Assembly: GCF_014644535.1 (NCBI RefSeq)
Contig: NZ_BMKW01000004.1
Location: 310,001-374,000 of the forward strand
Reading direction: 5' to 3'
Length of the DNA stretch: 64,000 nt
From: Neoroseomonas lacus
GTDB lineage: Bacteria; Pseudomonadota; Alphaproteobacteria; Acetobacterales; Acetobacteraceae
Shown here: positions 25,840 to 34,182 of the stretch, piece after piece
Numbering within the stretch: the stretch's first letter is position 1
Layout of the letters: every line of letters starts with the position of its first letter
Made by a program: the position numbers and the translations under genes
Notes under the pieces: generated by a model
The model's input: the letters and a program-made list of their open reading frames with translations, nothing else
What the model was told of the DNA's origin: nothing
Databases searched by the model: none

Positions 25840-27579
25840 TCAGGCGTCTGGTTGGACGGGCGCCTCGACGAACCCGACCCGCTTCAGGCCCAATGCCTGA
25901 AGCTCGGCCTCAAATTCCACAAGGCAGTTGTCGGGCACTGCAAGGACGAACAGGTCCTGGGCCCGAGTGAGGGCCACATAGCCGATCCTGCCTTCTTCGG
26001 TGCCGGTGCCGTTCAGCAATGCCCGAACATGCCCTTTCTGCGCCACATAGAGGACCGCATTCAGACTCTCCCCCTTGACCTTATGTACGGTCGAGGTGCG
26101 AAAGGTCGCGCCGACATCAACCGCAAGACCGGCCGCCGGGACCAGAGGGCGCGCCTCGAGCTTTGTCTTGGCGAGTCTGCGGCCGAGATTGTCCGCCGCT
26201 TCGAACCCAAACTTCGCGACCATGGTTGCGATCAAGGCCTGCGCGCGTGCGAGAAGCAAGGGATGCCATACGCTGTCGGCAACGAGCGCGGCCGATGGAA
26301 GGCCGGTCGTTGGATCGCGTACGAACGACCATATCAGCTGGCGTAAGCGACGCATGTTGTCATCCGCTGGACGCGCGAGCTGCGCCGACAGAGAACCATG
26401 TTTTGCGGCGAGTAAGCCGCTCACGGCTAGGCCCGTCTGATTGAAGGCCTGATGGAAGTTCCTTTTTTGGTCGCGGCTGATCGCGGCGTCAGCAAAACAT
26501 CGCACGACGCCGATGCCCTGTCCGTCGAGCTCGCCGGCCCATTCTGCGGTTAAGGGCTTCGACCGACATAGGACGACTCCCTTTGCAGGATCGATGCCCG
26601 CCGCGACCAACAGGCTTCGGAAGGATGTCAGCGCATGATCCCGTTCGGCCGCCTTGAAGGGCATATAATAGGCAGTCGCTCGGTTCACCGCACCCACGCG
26701 CTTGGCCGTGTCGGCGCGCTTGGTCAGCTTATTGGCTACGTCCACGATGTCGGGCAGCGATCGGTAGTTGACCGTCAGATTGTGCGCGGACACTCTTGGC
26801 CGAGAGCCATATGTCCGCAGAAATGTCCCATCGGCACGCGCGAATTCGTAGATGCCCTGGTGGGGATCGCCGATCAGCGATACCTGTGAACCGGCATCTA
26901 TCAGAAGCTGGAGGATCGCCTGATGCTCCGGACCAATGTCCTGAGCCTCGTCGATGAGGATGTGAGGATAGCGCCGCGCTAGCGCGCGCAGGACGAACGG
27001 CTTTTCGCGCAACACGCGCAGCACCCAGTAACGGCCTGCCGAATGGCTATACGCGCCGACCGATGCAAGCTTGCCCAAGGCGGGTTCGGCTCGTCTCGCT
27101 GGGAGCGCCGTAGCGCCTCGCCCGATCGTAAAGTGGAATCCAGCGCCGTTGCATGCGACTTCGATATCCGTTGTCGGCCGCATGATTTTGCCATCATAGA
27201 CCTTGAAACCGGCCAAGAAGGCTTCGCGGCCTTCGACTAGATAGGGCACCCGGTCGCATTTCATCACCCGGTGCCCGTGCGGCCGCAGGACGTTGCTCGT
27301 GATGAAGCCGTCCATTGTGTCGATCTCGACCGCGGAGGATCGGCCGATCATCGGCAGGCTGCGCAGCAATGCCGCATATTCCTTTCGGAACGTATCAACC
27401 GCTACATTCGAGAAGGATAGGAGTGCAACCAAACCGGGGCCCTCATGCCGCTGTCGCATGGTAGCTAGCCGATACACGGCCGTTTTGGTCTTGCCGCTGC
27501 CCGCGCAGGCCGTGACCGCGATCGGGCCGAGCGGCTGGTCGACGATGTCGCGCTGCTCGGGCGAAAGATCATCGATCAT
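25840..27579 (-). CDS. gajB: Gabija anti-phage system helicase GajB (UvrD-like)
   Basis: A 579-residue superfamily 1A helicase. Walker A is ACAGSGKTKTA near residue 25, the DEAQD box is ILIDEAQDIGPEHQAIL, and further motifs are LIGDPHQGIYEF, LTVNYRSLPDIVD and GYVALTRAQDLFVLAV. In Gabija, GajB joins GajA in a large complex, senses DNA ends made by cleavage and depletes nucleotides, blocking phage growth. GajB of Bacillus cereus is about 494 residues, so this one is somewhat longer. The ATG at 27579 overlaps the gajA stop by 4 bp (ATGA). Codon use is less GC-rich than in the neighbours. Confidence 0.85.
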   Translation of the reverse strand: MIDDLSPEQRDIVDQPLGPIAVTACAGSGKTKTAVYRLATMRQRHEGPGLVALLSFSNVAVDTFRKEYAALLRSLPMIGRSSAVEIDTMDGFITSNVLRPHGHRVMKCDRVPYLVEGREAFLAGFKVYDGKIMRPTTDIEVACNGAGFHFTIGRGATALPARRAEPALGKLASVGAYSHSAGRYWVLRVLREKPFVLRALARRYPHILIDEAQDIGPEHQAILQLLIDAGSQVSLIGDPHQGIYEFARADGTFLRTYGSRPRVSAHNLTVNYRSLPDIVDVANKLTKRADTAKRVGAVNRATAYYMPFKAAERDHALTSFRSLLVAAGIDPAKGVVLCRSKPLTAEWAGELDGQGIGVVRCFADAAISRDQKRNFHQAFNQTGLAVSGLLAAKHGSLSAQLARPADDNMRRLRQLIWSFVRDPTTGLPSAALVADSVWHPLLLARAQALIATMVAKFGFEAADNLGRRLAKTKLEARPLVPAAGLAVDVGATFRTSTVHKVKGESLNAVLYVAQKGHVRALLNGTGTEEGRIGYVALTRAQDLFVLAVPDNCLVEFEAELQALGLKRVGFVEAPVQPDA

Positions 27580-29309
27580 TGGCAGACATGCTTGATTGCA
27601 TGGAGGATGTAATCAGGTGCCTCGATCTCGAGCTTCTGGTCCTGTATCTGCGCGGCCAACGCCTGCGCGAATCTTCCCTTTGAGACATTGCTACTGGTGC
27701 GCTCGAACATGCCTCGAAACAGCGCCTTGGCTTTTGCCTGATCATCCTCGGCGGCCTCAACCAAGATCTTGAGCTCGGCGCCGATCTGAGGATGTATATC
27801 CGCTAGCGCCGCCAGCATTGTCGGCCGGTTCTTGGCGATCAGTGCGAGGTCATATTCGAAGGTTTTCTGGCCATGAAAGACCTTCACCAGGCCGTCCTGC
27901 GCCTTGAGCATTGACTTGGTCGTATCGGAGGGATCGACGGCATCGCCCGCTGCCGGATAGAGGGCGACCGTCTTGCCCTCTATCTTGGTGCTCGGATCGG
28001 CGTCGGTTATCACCGACACCGGGATAGGTATCGCCTTCTCGCCGAACAGCGGCATGAAGGAGTCGAAGTTCAAACCCTCGACGCTAATCAGGCTGACACC
28101 ATGATCGCGCAGGTCATGCCCGTGGCACTGGGCGAGGACGTTGACCAGCAGCAGTTCGGCGGCCCCCTCGACGAATAATGCACGCCTGGCGAAGAACAGC
28201 TCGGCCCGGGTGACATCGAGGTAGCGTGCGAGCTTCTCACGCTTGCCCTTTTCGAACTTCACCGATCGCGGGTGGAATGCCGCCGCCTTGCTTGCTCCTG
28301 CATCTACAAGACAAACGATTGAGTCGAGGTCGGCGATACTGGCGAAATTGGGCGAGTGGCTAGTTACGAAGACCTGTACCGGCTTCTCGCCCGGCTCGCC
28401 CTTGTCGATGCTCGACAAGTAGCGCAGCAAAACGGCCTGAAGCTGCGGATGGAGGTGCGCTTCGGGTTCCTCGACGATCAGGCTGCGATATGCCGCATCG
28501 GCATTCTTAGCGAGCTCGCTCAACACCACCGCCATGAAGATTAGGTTGTTGTAGCCGAGCCCATTCCGCTCGATTTCGAAGGCGTCAACAACGAGCGACA
28601 GGCGTGCGGCAAGTTTGCCAAAGTCGGTCCCCGCAAGCCCGACGTCGACCACCTGAGCAAGCTTGGGGCCGAGCATCGTCCGGTGGCGGCCGGAAATCGC
28701 GCCGTGGGTGTCCTGGATCGGCCTTTCACCCTTTAGCTTGTTATCCAGCTCCTTAAGCGCCGCCGCGATCGCATCCCGTCCGGGCTCGTCGGAGAGCAGG
28801 TGGAGAAGGCGTGAAAGCTGGCTGTTCCGACTCGGCCGCAGGCCCTGCTCAGCGTCACGCAGCGGCTGGAGATAGACGCTGCGCAAGTTCTCCAGCATCG
28901 ACGACGTCATCGAAAGTTCGTCGAAATCCCCGCACCAGCGGCGAGGCTTCAGGCGTCCCGCCTTATCGGCATCGCCATAGGTCACGCCCATGACCGCTTC
29001 TGTCTTGCCGTCGGGACCTTCGTGGATCGCATGCATGAACTCAGCCTCGTCATCGAGGCTCAGGTCCCGGAAGATATACTCAAACCGAATTTCCCCGGTG
29101 GCCGCGCCGCCTAGCGGAAGATGAACGTCGTCGCTACTGAAGCGGGGATAAGGATCGTCGGCCCCCGCAAGCAGCGCCCGCAATGCGTCCACGACCGCCG
29201 TTTTGCCGATATTGTTCGGTCCGACGATCACGTTGAGGCCCGGCCGAAATAGCAGCGTAGCCTCGCCCACCCGCCGGAAATTCTTGATCATCAGCTGCGC
29301 CAGAAACAC
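27576..29309 (-). CDS. gajA: Gabija anti-phage system ATPase-nuclease GajA (OLD/TOPRIM)
   Basis: An AAA ATPase fused to a TOPRIM nuclease (class 2 OLD endonuclease). With the GTG at 29309 it is 577 residues, almost exactly the length of characterised GajA; the site GGGGGC lies 7 bp upstream. The reading frame is open to an ATG at 29417, but that extension lacks family character. Walker A is VGPNNIGKT (about residues 30-37), Walker B and the ABC-type loop are IVEEPEAHLHPQLQ (about 280-289), and the TOPRIM Glu is in LFVEGAAE (380-385) with the DxD motif in TDADPS (about 435-440). KTFEYDLAL is another OLD trait. The ATPase domain restrains nicking at normal nucleotide levels. It is first in the two-gene operon. 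Confidence 0.85.
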   Translation of the reverse strand: MFLAQLMIKNFRRVGEATLLFRPGLNVIVGPNNIGKTAVVDALRALLAGADDPYPRFSSDDVHLPLGGAATGEIRFEYIFRDLSLDDEAEFMHAIHEGPDGKTEAVMGVTYGDADKAGRLKPRRWCGDFDELSMTSSMLENLRSVYLQPLRDAEQGLRPSRNSQLSRLLHLLSDEPGRDAIAAALKELDNKLKGERPIQDTHGAISGRHRTMLGPKLAQVVDVGLAGTDFGKLAARLSLVVDAFEIERNGLGYNNLIFMAVVLSELAKNADAAYRSLIVEEPEAHLHPQLQAVLLRYLSSIDKGEPGEKPVQVFVTSHSPNFASIADLDSIVCLVDAGASKAAAFHPRSVKFEKGKREKLARYLDVTRAELFFARRALFVEGAAELLLVNVLAQCHGHDLRDHGVSLISVEGLNFDSFMPLFGEKAIPIPVSVITDADPSTKIEGKTVALYPAAGDAVDPSDTTKSMLKAQDGLVKVFHGQKTFEYDLALIAKNRPTMLAALADIHPQIGAELKILVEAAEDDQAKAKALFRGMFERTSSNVSKGRFAQALAAQIQDQKLEIEAPDYILHAIKHVCQ

Positions 29310-29878
29310 GTTTGCGCCCCCAAAGCGTTCATCCCCACACGCTGCTATCTCAACCAACGGTCGCCCGGTAGCCGTGGCGATCAAGACTTGTGGAATATTA
29401 TCGGCGGTGCCGACCACGGCGGCGCAGGAACAGAACTACCGGCCGTAGGGATCATCCACTTGAAGAGGTCTAACGTACGCTTTTCAGCTCTAATCGACGT
29501 CAGCGGGTAGTCTGAGCGAGCGACTGCTTTCAGTAATCGACAAGCACCAAGCCCATGACCGGGATGGGCGCAAAGCCGAATCTGAAGGCGCATTCCCCCC
29601 TTCAACTACGCTTCGAGAGTCTGAGGAGCGGTTGACGGCATAGGAAAAAAAACTTGAGGCCGTCGTCGCTAGTGTATACCTTTCTTTCTCGCTCTTTGAC
29701 CCCGTCCATCCGTCCATACACAGGTAGCCACACCCCCCAACCCCCGCCCTTTGTCCAAAACCCGCACTTCCACCCCCCTTAAAATCCTAAAACCCTAAAA
29801 TCCTAAAGTGCCCCACCCGCCCGAGGTTGACGCCCGCCTCACCCCCCCTTAGAAGCGGCCCCCTCACGAGGTAAGACC
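29310..29878. other. Gene-free leader between gajA and rpmJ
   Basis: About 570 bp without a convincing gene. The part to about 29700 is AT-richer and irregular and belongs with the Gabija island; no integrase, direct-repeat attachment site or tRNA was recognised. Around 29640-29690 is A-rich, with a run of eight A and TTGAGG...TATACC, which could be promoter material. A tandem CCGTCCAT doublet lies near 29702-29717. From 29730 the strand is C-rich and then contains the CCTAAAA repeat described separately. Control signals of rpmJ probably lie in the last 100 bp. Confidence 0.5.
29777..29808. repeat. Four tandem CCTAAAA-like units upstream of rpmJ
   Basis: CCTTAAAAT, CCTAAAAC, CCTAAAAT and CCTAAAG follow one another, an 8-bp period in an otherwise GC-rich genome. 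It sits about 70-100 bp before the rpmJ start. A-tracts phased near 8 bp could form an UP-like element or a binding site. It is not a simple homopolymer and no other copy was noticed in the window. Confidence 0.55.
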
Positions 29879-30004
29879 ATGAAGATCCGTAATTCCCTGA
29901 AGACCGCCAAGACCCGCGACAAGAACTGCGTCGTCGTGCGCCGCCGTGGCCGCGTCTACGTGATCAACAAGAAGAACCCCCGCCTGAAGGCCCGCCAGGG
30001 CTGA
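29879..30004 (+). CDS. rpmJ: 50S ribosomal protein L36 (zinc-free form)
   Basis: A 41-residue protein beginning [17 protein letters not shown] and ending in RLKARQG, the standard alphaproteobacterial L36. Only one Cys (position 17) is present, so the CxxC...C...H zinc ribbon of classical L36 is absent; this is the C-minus form. It binds 23S rRNA in the large subunit. The ATG follows GAGGTAAGACC. It is a stand-alone gene with its own terminator. Confidence 0.95.
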   Translation: MKIRNSLKTAKTRDKNCVVVRRRGRVYVINKKNPRLKARQG

Positions 30005-30047
30005 ACCCCGCGCCGGGCCCAACCCGGCACGGTCCATGCGAGGTCGA

Positions 30048-30069
30048 AAGGGGGGCTCAAGCCCCCCTT
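30048..30069. terminator. Bidirectional stem-loop between rpmJ and the secreted protein gene
   Basis: A perfect 9-bp stem, AAGGGGGGC (30048-30056) with loop TCAA and GCCCCCCTT (30061-30069), then GTCTATTTCCC. It sits between converging genes and probably ends both transcripts. Confidence 0.7.
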
Positions 30070-30071
30070 GT

Positions 30072-30449
30072 CTATTTCCCGGTGCTTCCGCCGGCCGGCG
30101 TCAGCGTCTCGCTGCCCACGCCGCCGCCGGCGCCCTGCGTCCACGTGCCCAACAGCCGCCCATCCGGCTGCACGGCATAGGCAACGACGCCAATCTCCCG
30201 CCCGGCGAGATACCCCACCACCAGCAGCGGCCCTTCCGGGATCAGCAGCCCCAGCCCCCGCGCGCTATCCCCGGCCACGCTCCACACCACCCGCCAGGTA
30301 TTCCCCCCGGCCGCCTCCATCTGCAGCGTCCCGCTATACCGCTGCCCATCCGGCGTCTGCCCCGCCACGGCATACCCGCCCTGCCGCTGCGCCATCGCCG
30401 GCCCGCCAAGCCCCGCCACCATCGCCGCCGCCAGAATTACCCGTTTCAT
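30072..30449 (-). CDS. Small secreted protein of unknown function
   Basis: A 125-residue protein with a signal peptide (MKRVILAAAMVAGLGG, cleavage near AMAQ). The mature part is Gly-rich, with alternating beta-prone segments (YSGTLQMEAAGGNTWRVVWS, LLVVGYLAGREIGVVAYAV, GRLLGTWTQ). This resembles small periplasmic proteins with a fibronectin-like or lipocalin-like beta sheet, but no family is named with confidence. The ATG at 30449 follows GGGGAGG at 6 bp; ATG at 30455 would have no spacing. A longer reading to 30692 runs into the glcD gene and is a shadow. Confidence 0.75.
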   Translation of the reverse strand: MKRVILAAAMVAGLGGPAMAQRQGGYAVAGQTPDGQRYSGTLQMEAAGGNTWRVVWSVAGDSARGLGLLIPEGPLLVVGYLAGREIGVVAYAVQPDGRLLGTWTQGAGGGVGSETLTPAGGSTGK

Positions 30450-30576
30450 GGCCATCCTCCCCGCCGCGCACCACCGCCGGCACCGCAACGAACACTGAAC
30501 GTCCCCCCACCCCGAAGCAACGCTTGCCGCACCGCCCCCCGATGCGCATCTTCCGACCAATCGGAGGACCGCCGCC

Positions 30577-32025
30577 GTGATCGCCCTGCCACCGCCCAAG
30601 CCCGAAATCCTCGCCCGCCGCGCCGAGATCGTCGCCGCCCTCTCCGCCATCGTCCCCGGTGACGGCGTCATCAGCGACCCCACCCGCCTCAAGCCCTATG
30701 AGACGGACGGCCTCGCCGCCTACCGCCAGATGCCCCTCGCGGTCGTCCTGCCCCGCACCACGGAACAGGTCGCCGCCATCCTCCGCTACTGCAACGAGAA
30801 CGGCGTGCGAATCGTCCCCCGCGGCGCCGGCACCTCCCTCTCCGGCGGCGCCCTCCCACTGGCCGACGCCGTGGTCATCGGCCTGATGCGCATGAACCGC
30901 ATCCTGGAAATCGACCTTGATGACCGCCTGGCCGTGGTCGAGGCCGGCGTCACCAACATCGGCATCACCAACGCCGTCTCCGGAGACGGTTTCTTCTACG
31001 CCCCCGACCCCTCATCGCAGCTCGCCTGCATGATCGGCGGCAACGTGATGATGAACTCCGGCGGCGCCCACTGCCTGAAATACGGCGTCACCGCCAACAA
31101 CCTCCTCGGCCTGAAATTCGTCACCATCGAAGGCGAGATCGTCACCATCGGCGGCGCCCACCTCGATGCCGCCGGCTACGACTGGCTCGGCCTCATCACC
31201 GGCTCCGAAGGCCAACTCGGCCTGGTCACCGAGGTCACCGTCCGCATCCTCCGCGGCCCCGAGGGCGCCCGCGCCATGCTCGCCGCCTTCAACGGCACCG
31301 AGATCGCCGGCGCCGCCGTCGATGCCATCATCGGCTCCGGCATCATCCCCGTCGCCCTCGAATTCATGGACAAACCCTGCATCCACGCCTGCGAGGCCTT
31401 CGCCCACGCCGGCTACCCCCTGGATGCCGAAGCCATGCTCATCATCGAGGTGGAAGGCAGCACCGCCGAACAGGACGACCTGCTGAACCGCATCAAGGCC
31501 ATCTGCGAACGCTTCAACCCGATCAGCCTGAAGGTCGCCGAAAGCCCCGAGCAATCCCTCGCCATCTGGAAAGGCCGCAAGGGAGCCTTCGGCGCCGTCG
31601 GCCGCATCAGCCCCGACTACCTCTGTATGGATGGCACCATCCCAACCAGCGAGCTGCCCTTCGTCCTCAAACGCATCGGCGAACTCAGCACGCAATACGG
31701 TCTCGGCGTCGCCAACGTCTTCCACGCCGGCGACGGCAACCTCCACCCCCTCATCATGTTCGACGCCAACGACGCCGACAGCTTCCACCGCGCCGAACAC
31801 TTCGGCGCCGACATCCTGAGGCTCTGCGTCGAGGTCGGCGGCTGCCTCACCGGCGAACACGGCGTCGGCGTCGAGAAGCGCGACCTCATGACGGTCCAGT
31901 TCACCGCCCGCGAACTCGACCAGCAACGCGCCATCAAGACGGCCTTCGACCCGCAATGGCTCCTCAACCCCGCGAAGGTCTTCCCCCTGCAAGGTGACCT
32001 GCTGCCGCCCCTGGCCGCCGAATGA
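30577..32025 (+). CDS. glcD: FAD-linked glycolate oxidase subunit GlcD
   Basis: A 482-residue FAD-binding oxidase. PRGAGTSLSGGALP and DPSSQLACMIGGNVMMNSGG are the PCMH-type FAD contact blocks, and GEIVTIGG and LGLVTEVTVRIL follow. The C-terminal substrate cap holds NVFHAGDGNLHPLI and GGCLTGEHGVGVEKR, with the His and Arg that bind the 2-hydroxy acid. It oxidises glycolate or a related hydroxy acid to the 2-keto acid. The GTG start at 30577 follows CGGAGGA. It is first of a glcD-glcE pair; glcF, the iron-sulfur subunit, is not next to it. Confidence 0.93.
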   Translation: MIALPPPKPEILARRAEIVAALSAIVPGDGVISDPTRLKPYETDGLAAYRQMPLAVVLPRTTEQVAAILRYCNENGVRIVPRGAGTSLSGGALPLADAVVIGLMRMNRILEIDLDDRLAVVEAGVTNIGITNAVSGDGFFYAPDPSSQLACMIGGNVMMNSGGAHCLKYGVTANNLLGLKFVTIEGEIVTIGGAHLDAAGYDWLGLITGSEGQLGLVTEVTVRILRGPEGARAMLAAFNGTEIAGAAVDAIIGSGIIPVALEFMDKPCIHACEAFAHAGYPLDAEAMLIIEVEGSTAEQDDLLNRIKAICERFNPISLKVAESPEQSLAIWKGRKGAFGAVGRISPDYLCMDGTIPTSELPFVLKRIGELSTQYGLGVANVFHAGDGNLHPLIMFDANDADSFHRAEHFGADILRLCVEVGGCLTGEHGVGVEKRDLMTVQFTARELDQQRAIKTAFDPQWLLNPAKVFPLQGDLLPPLAAE

Positions 32026-32268
32026 CGACTGGCCCACGCCTCGCCGCCACGGCCCGCCGGACGAACGCCCATTGCCGCCCCGAGAGCCTCAGCCGCCGCA
32101 TGACCATCCCCTTCCGCCTCGCCGCCCCCAACCGCCAGTCGATCGCCGATCGCCGGCCAGCCGCCTTGGCTGCCTCATGTTTCTCCACCGCCCCCTCGCT
32201 GCCGTCGGCCGCCTCATGACGGCCGCCCGCCAACCCGCCGTATCGCAGCCTTCACCTGGGAGCGACGT

Positions 32269-33453
32269 GTGACCGCCTCTGCCGAGACCACCCTCGCACC
32301 ACCCGACGAAGCCGGCCTCGCCATGCTCGTCGCCGCCGCCCACACCGCCCGCGAACCCTTGGCCATCGAGGGCCGCGGCACCAAGCGAGGCCTCCTCCGC
32401 CCCGTCCAGGCCGCCCGCACCGTCTCGACCCGCAACCTGACCGGCATCACCCTCTACCGCCCCTCGGAACTGATCATCTCCGCCCGCGCCGGCACGCCGA
32501 TCCCGGAGATCGAGGCCGCCCTCGCCGAACATGGCCAGCACCTGATCGCCGAACCCCCTGACACCCGCGCCATCTTCGGCGCCACCGAACCCGCGACCCT
32601 CGGCGGCATCATCGCCGCCAACCTCTCCGGCCCGCGACGCATCGCCTGGGGTGCGATGCGCGACCACATCCTCGGCATCCGCTTCGTCAACGGGGCAGGG
32701 GAGGTGCTGCGCTCCGGCGGCCGTGTGCTGAAGAACGTCACCGGACTTGACCTCTGCAAGCTCCTCGCCGGTTCCTACGGCACCCTCGGCGTCATCACCG
32801 AGATCACCCTGAAGGTGCTCCCCGCCCCCGAGGCCACCGCGACCCTCCTCATCGAGGTCCCCGACATCGCCACCGGCGTGCGCGCCCTCTCCGCCGGCCT
32901 CGGCAGCCCGTTCAGCGTCACCGGCGCGGCACTGCTGCCCGGCACCCCGACCATCGCCGCCCTGCGCCTGGAGGATTTCGCCGCTTCCGTCACTTATCGC
33001 GCGGGCCGGCTGCGGGAATCGCTGGCCCCCTTCGGCCCCGCCACGCTGCTGGAAGGCGACCCAAGCCGCAGCTTCTGGCGCGAGGTCCGCGACGCCGCCC
33101 CGCTCGCCGCCCAGCCCGAGGACGCAATATGGCGCGTCTCCGTCCGCCCCTCCGCTGCACCCGCGGTCGCGCTGACAGCCGAGACCTTGGGCGGCCGCAC
33201 GCTGCTCGACTGGGGGGGCGGCCTGGTCTGGGTTGCCGCGCCGGCCACGGCCGAGGCCCATGCCGCACTGGTCGCCGCCGCAGCGGTCACCGGCGGCAGT
33301 TGCACGCTGTTCCGCGCGCCCGCGGCGCTCCGCCTGACCGTAGCCGTGCTGCCCGCCGAACCCGCGCCGCTCGCTGCCATCGCGCGCCGCGTGAAGGCCG
33401 CGCTCGATCCGGCTGGCATCCTCAACCCTGGTCGCATGGGCCCGGCGCCATAG
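32269..33453 (+). CDS. glcE: FAD-binding glycolate oxidase subunit GlcE
   Basis: A 394-residue smaller FAD-linked subunit. AIEGRGTKRGL, YRPSELIISARAGTPI and TLGGIIAANLSGPRRIAWG contact FAD, followed by LKNVTGLDLCKLLAGSYGTLG, characteristic of GlcE. It works with GlcD as the flavin part of the glycolate oxidase complex at the membrane. The GTG start at 32269 follows GGGAGCG. About 240 bp separate it from glcD, which is long for this operon, and that gap encodes nothing convincing. No glcF follows; the next gene is convergent. Confidence 0.9.
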   Translation: MTASAETTLAPPDEAGLAMLVAAAHTAREPLAIEGRGTKRGLLRPVQAARTVSTRNLTGITLYRPSELIISARAGTPIPEIEAALAEHGQHLIAEPPDTRAIFGATEPATLGGIIAANLSGPRRIAWGAMRDHILGIRFVNGAGEVLRSGGRVLKNVTGLDLCKLLAGSYGTLGVITEITLKVLPAPEATATLLIEVPDIATGVRALSAGLGSPFSVTGAALLPGTPTIAALRLEDFAASVTYRAGRLRESLAPFGPATLLEGDPSRSFWREVRDAAPLAAQPEDAIWRVSVRPSAAPAVALTAETLGGRTLLDWGGGLVWVAAPATAEAHAALVAAAAVTGGSCTLFRAPAALRLTVAVLPAEPAPLAAIARRVKAALDPAGILNPGRMGPAP

Positions 33454-33694
33454 ACCGAAGGGGTCTTGCCTGGCCCACCGGCACACTGGTCGGCCGCCTG
33501 GCTATTCGTCGCTGGCGCCATTCAGTGGCACGCGGCGCAACGGCGCCTGTCTCCACCTGTTCTGTCGCGCGCTCAACCGCTGTGACGCGCAGATGGGTTG
33601 CCGCCATCGTCCAAGGACCGCATCTTGGTGGTGCTTTCCCCATCGCGTCGATGCGCATCCGCGCTTCCGCCCGCCAGAATGCTGACCACCCTGC

Positions 33695-34054
33695 CTACCC
33701 TCCGGCTTCCCGCACCGCGAATTGTGCCTTGCCTTCGGTCTCCAACTGCGCCCGACGCGCGTCGATCTGCCCTTGCACGGCATCGCGGTCGGACCGGCTG
33801 TAGCGATAGCGCCGGCAGGACTTGTTCCATTCCGCTACCGCCAGGTTGAAGGCCTGAAGCTGCCCCTGCTTGGCGCCTCGCATGTCGGGGCGGGCGGCCT
33901 CGATGCGGATATCGTTGAACATGCACCAGCGCAGTTCGGCGCGACTCAGGGTCCGGCTGCCATCATGCGCTGGCGGATGCGTCTCGGTGACGTCGTCGCC
34001 GCAGGCGGCCAGGCCGAGGCCCAGCATGAGGATGGCGGCACCTCGGAGGACCAT
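33695..34054 (-). CDS. Small putative lipoprotein
   Basis: A 119-residue protein starting MVLRGAAILMLGLGLAACGDD, a signal peptide with a lipobox (LAAC), so an outer- or inner-membrane lipoprotein. The rest is charged and helical: RTLSRAELRWCMFNDIRIEA, then about 40 residues resembling a short coiled coil (YSRSDRDAVQGQIDARRAQL). Two further Cys may form a disulfide. No family is recognised. The ATG at 34054 follows GGGAGCCGTGAC. It converges with glcE across about 240 bp without a gene and is divergent from the dehydrogenase gene. Confidence 0.75.
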   Translation of the reverse strand: MVLRGAAILMLGLGLAACGDDVTETHPPAHDGSRTLSRAELRWCMFNDIRIEAARPDMRGAKQGQLQAFNLAVAEWNKSCRRYRYSRSDRDAVQGQIDARRAQLETEGKAQFAVREAGG

Positions 34055-34182
34055 GTCACGGCTCCCTTCGATTGGTCGACGGAATGCGCCGACGATAATC
34101 ACGCCAATCGTGTTTGCGCGCCGTGACCTTGCGCTCTCCCCGCGTGTCCTTACGGTGCGCGCCGATACGTGAGGAGACGCCC

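Noticed and set aside
32026-32268. 65-codon reading overlapping the glcD stop
   Set aside because: Although it starts with an ATGA overlap, the translation is Arg/Ala/Ser-rich with no family, and it does not fill the place of glcF.
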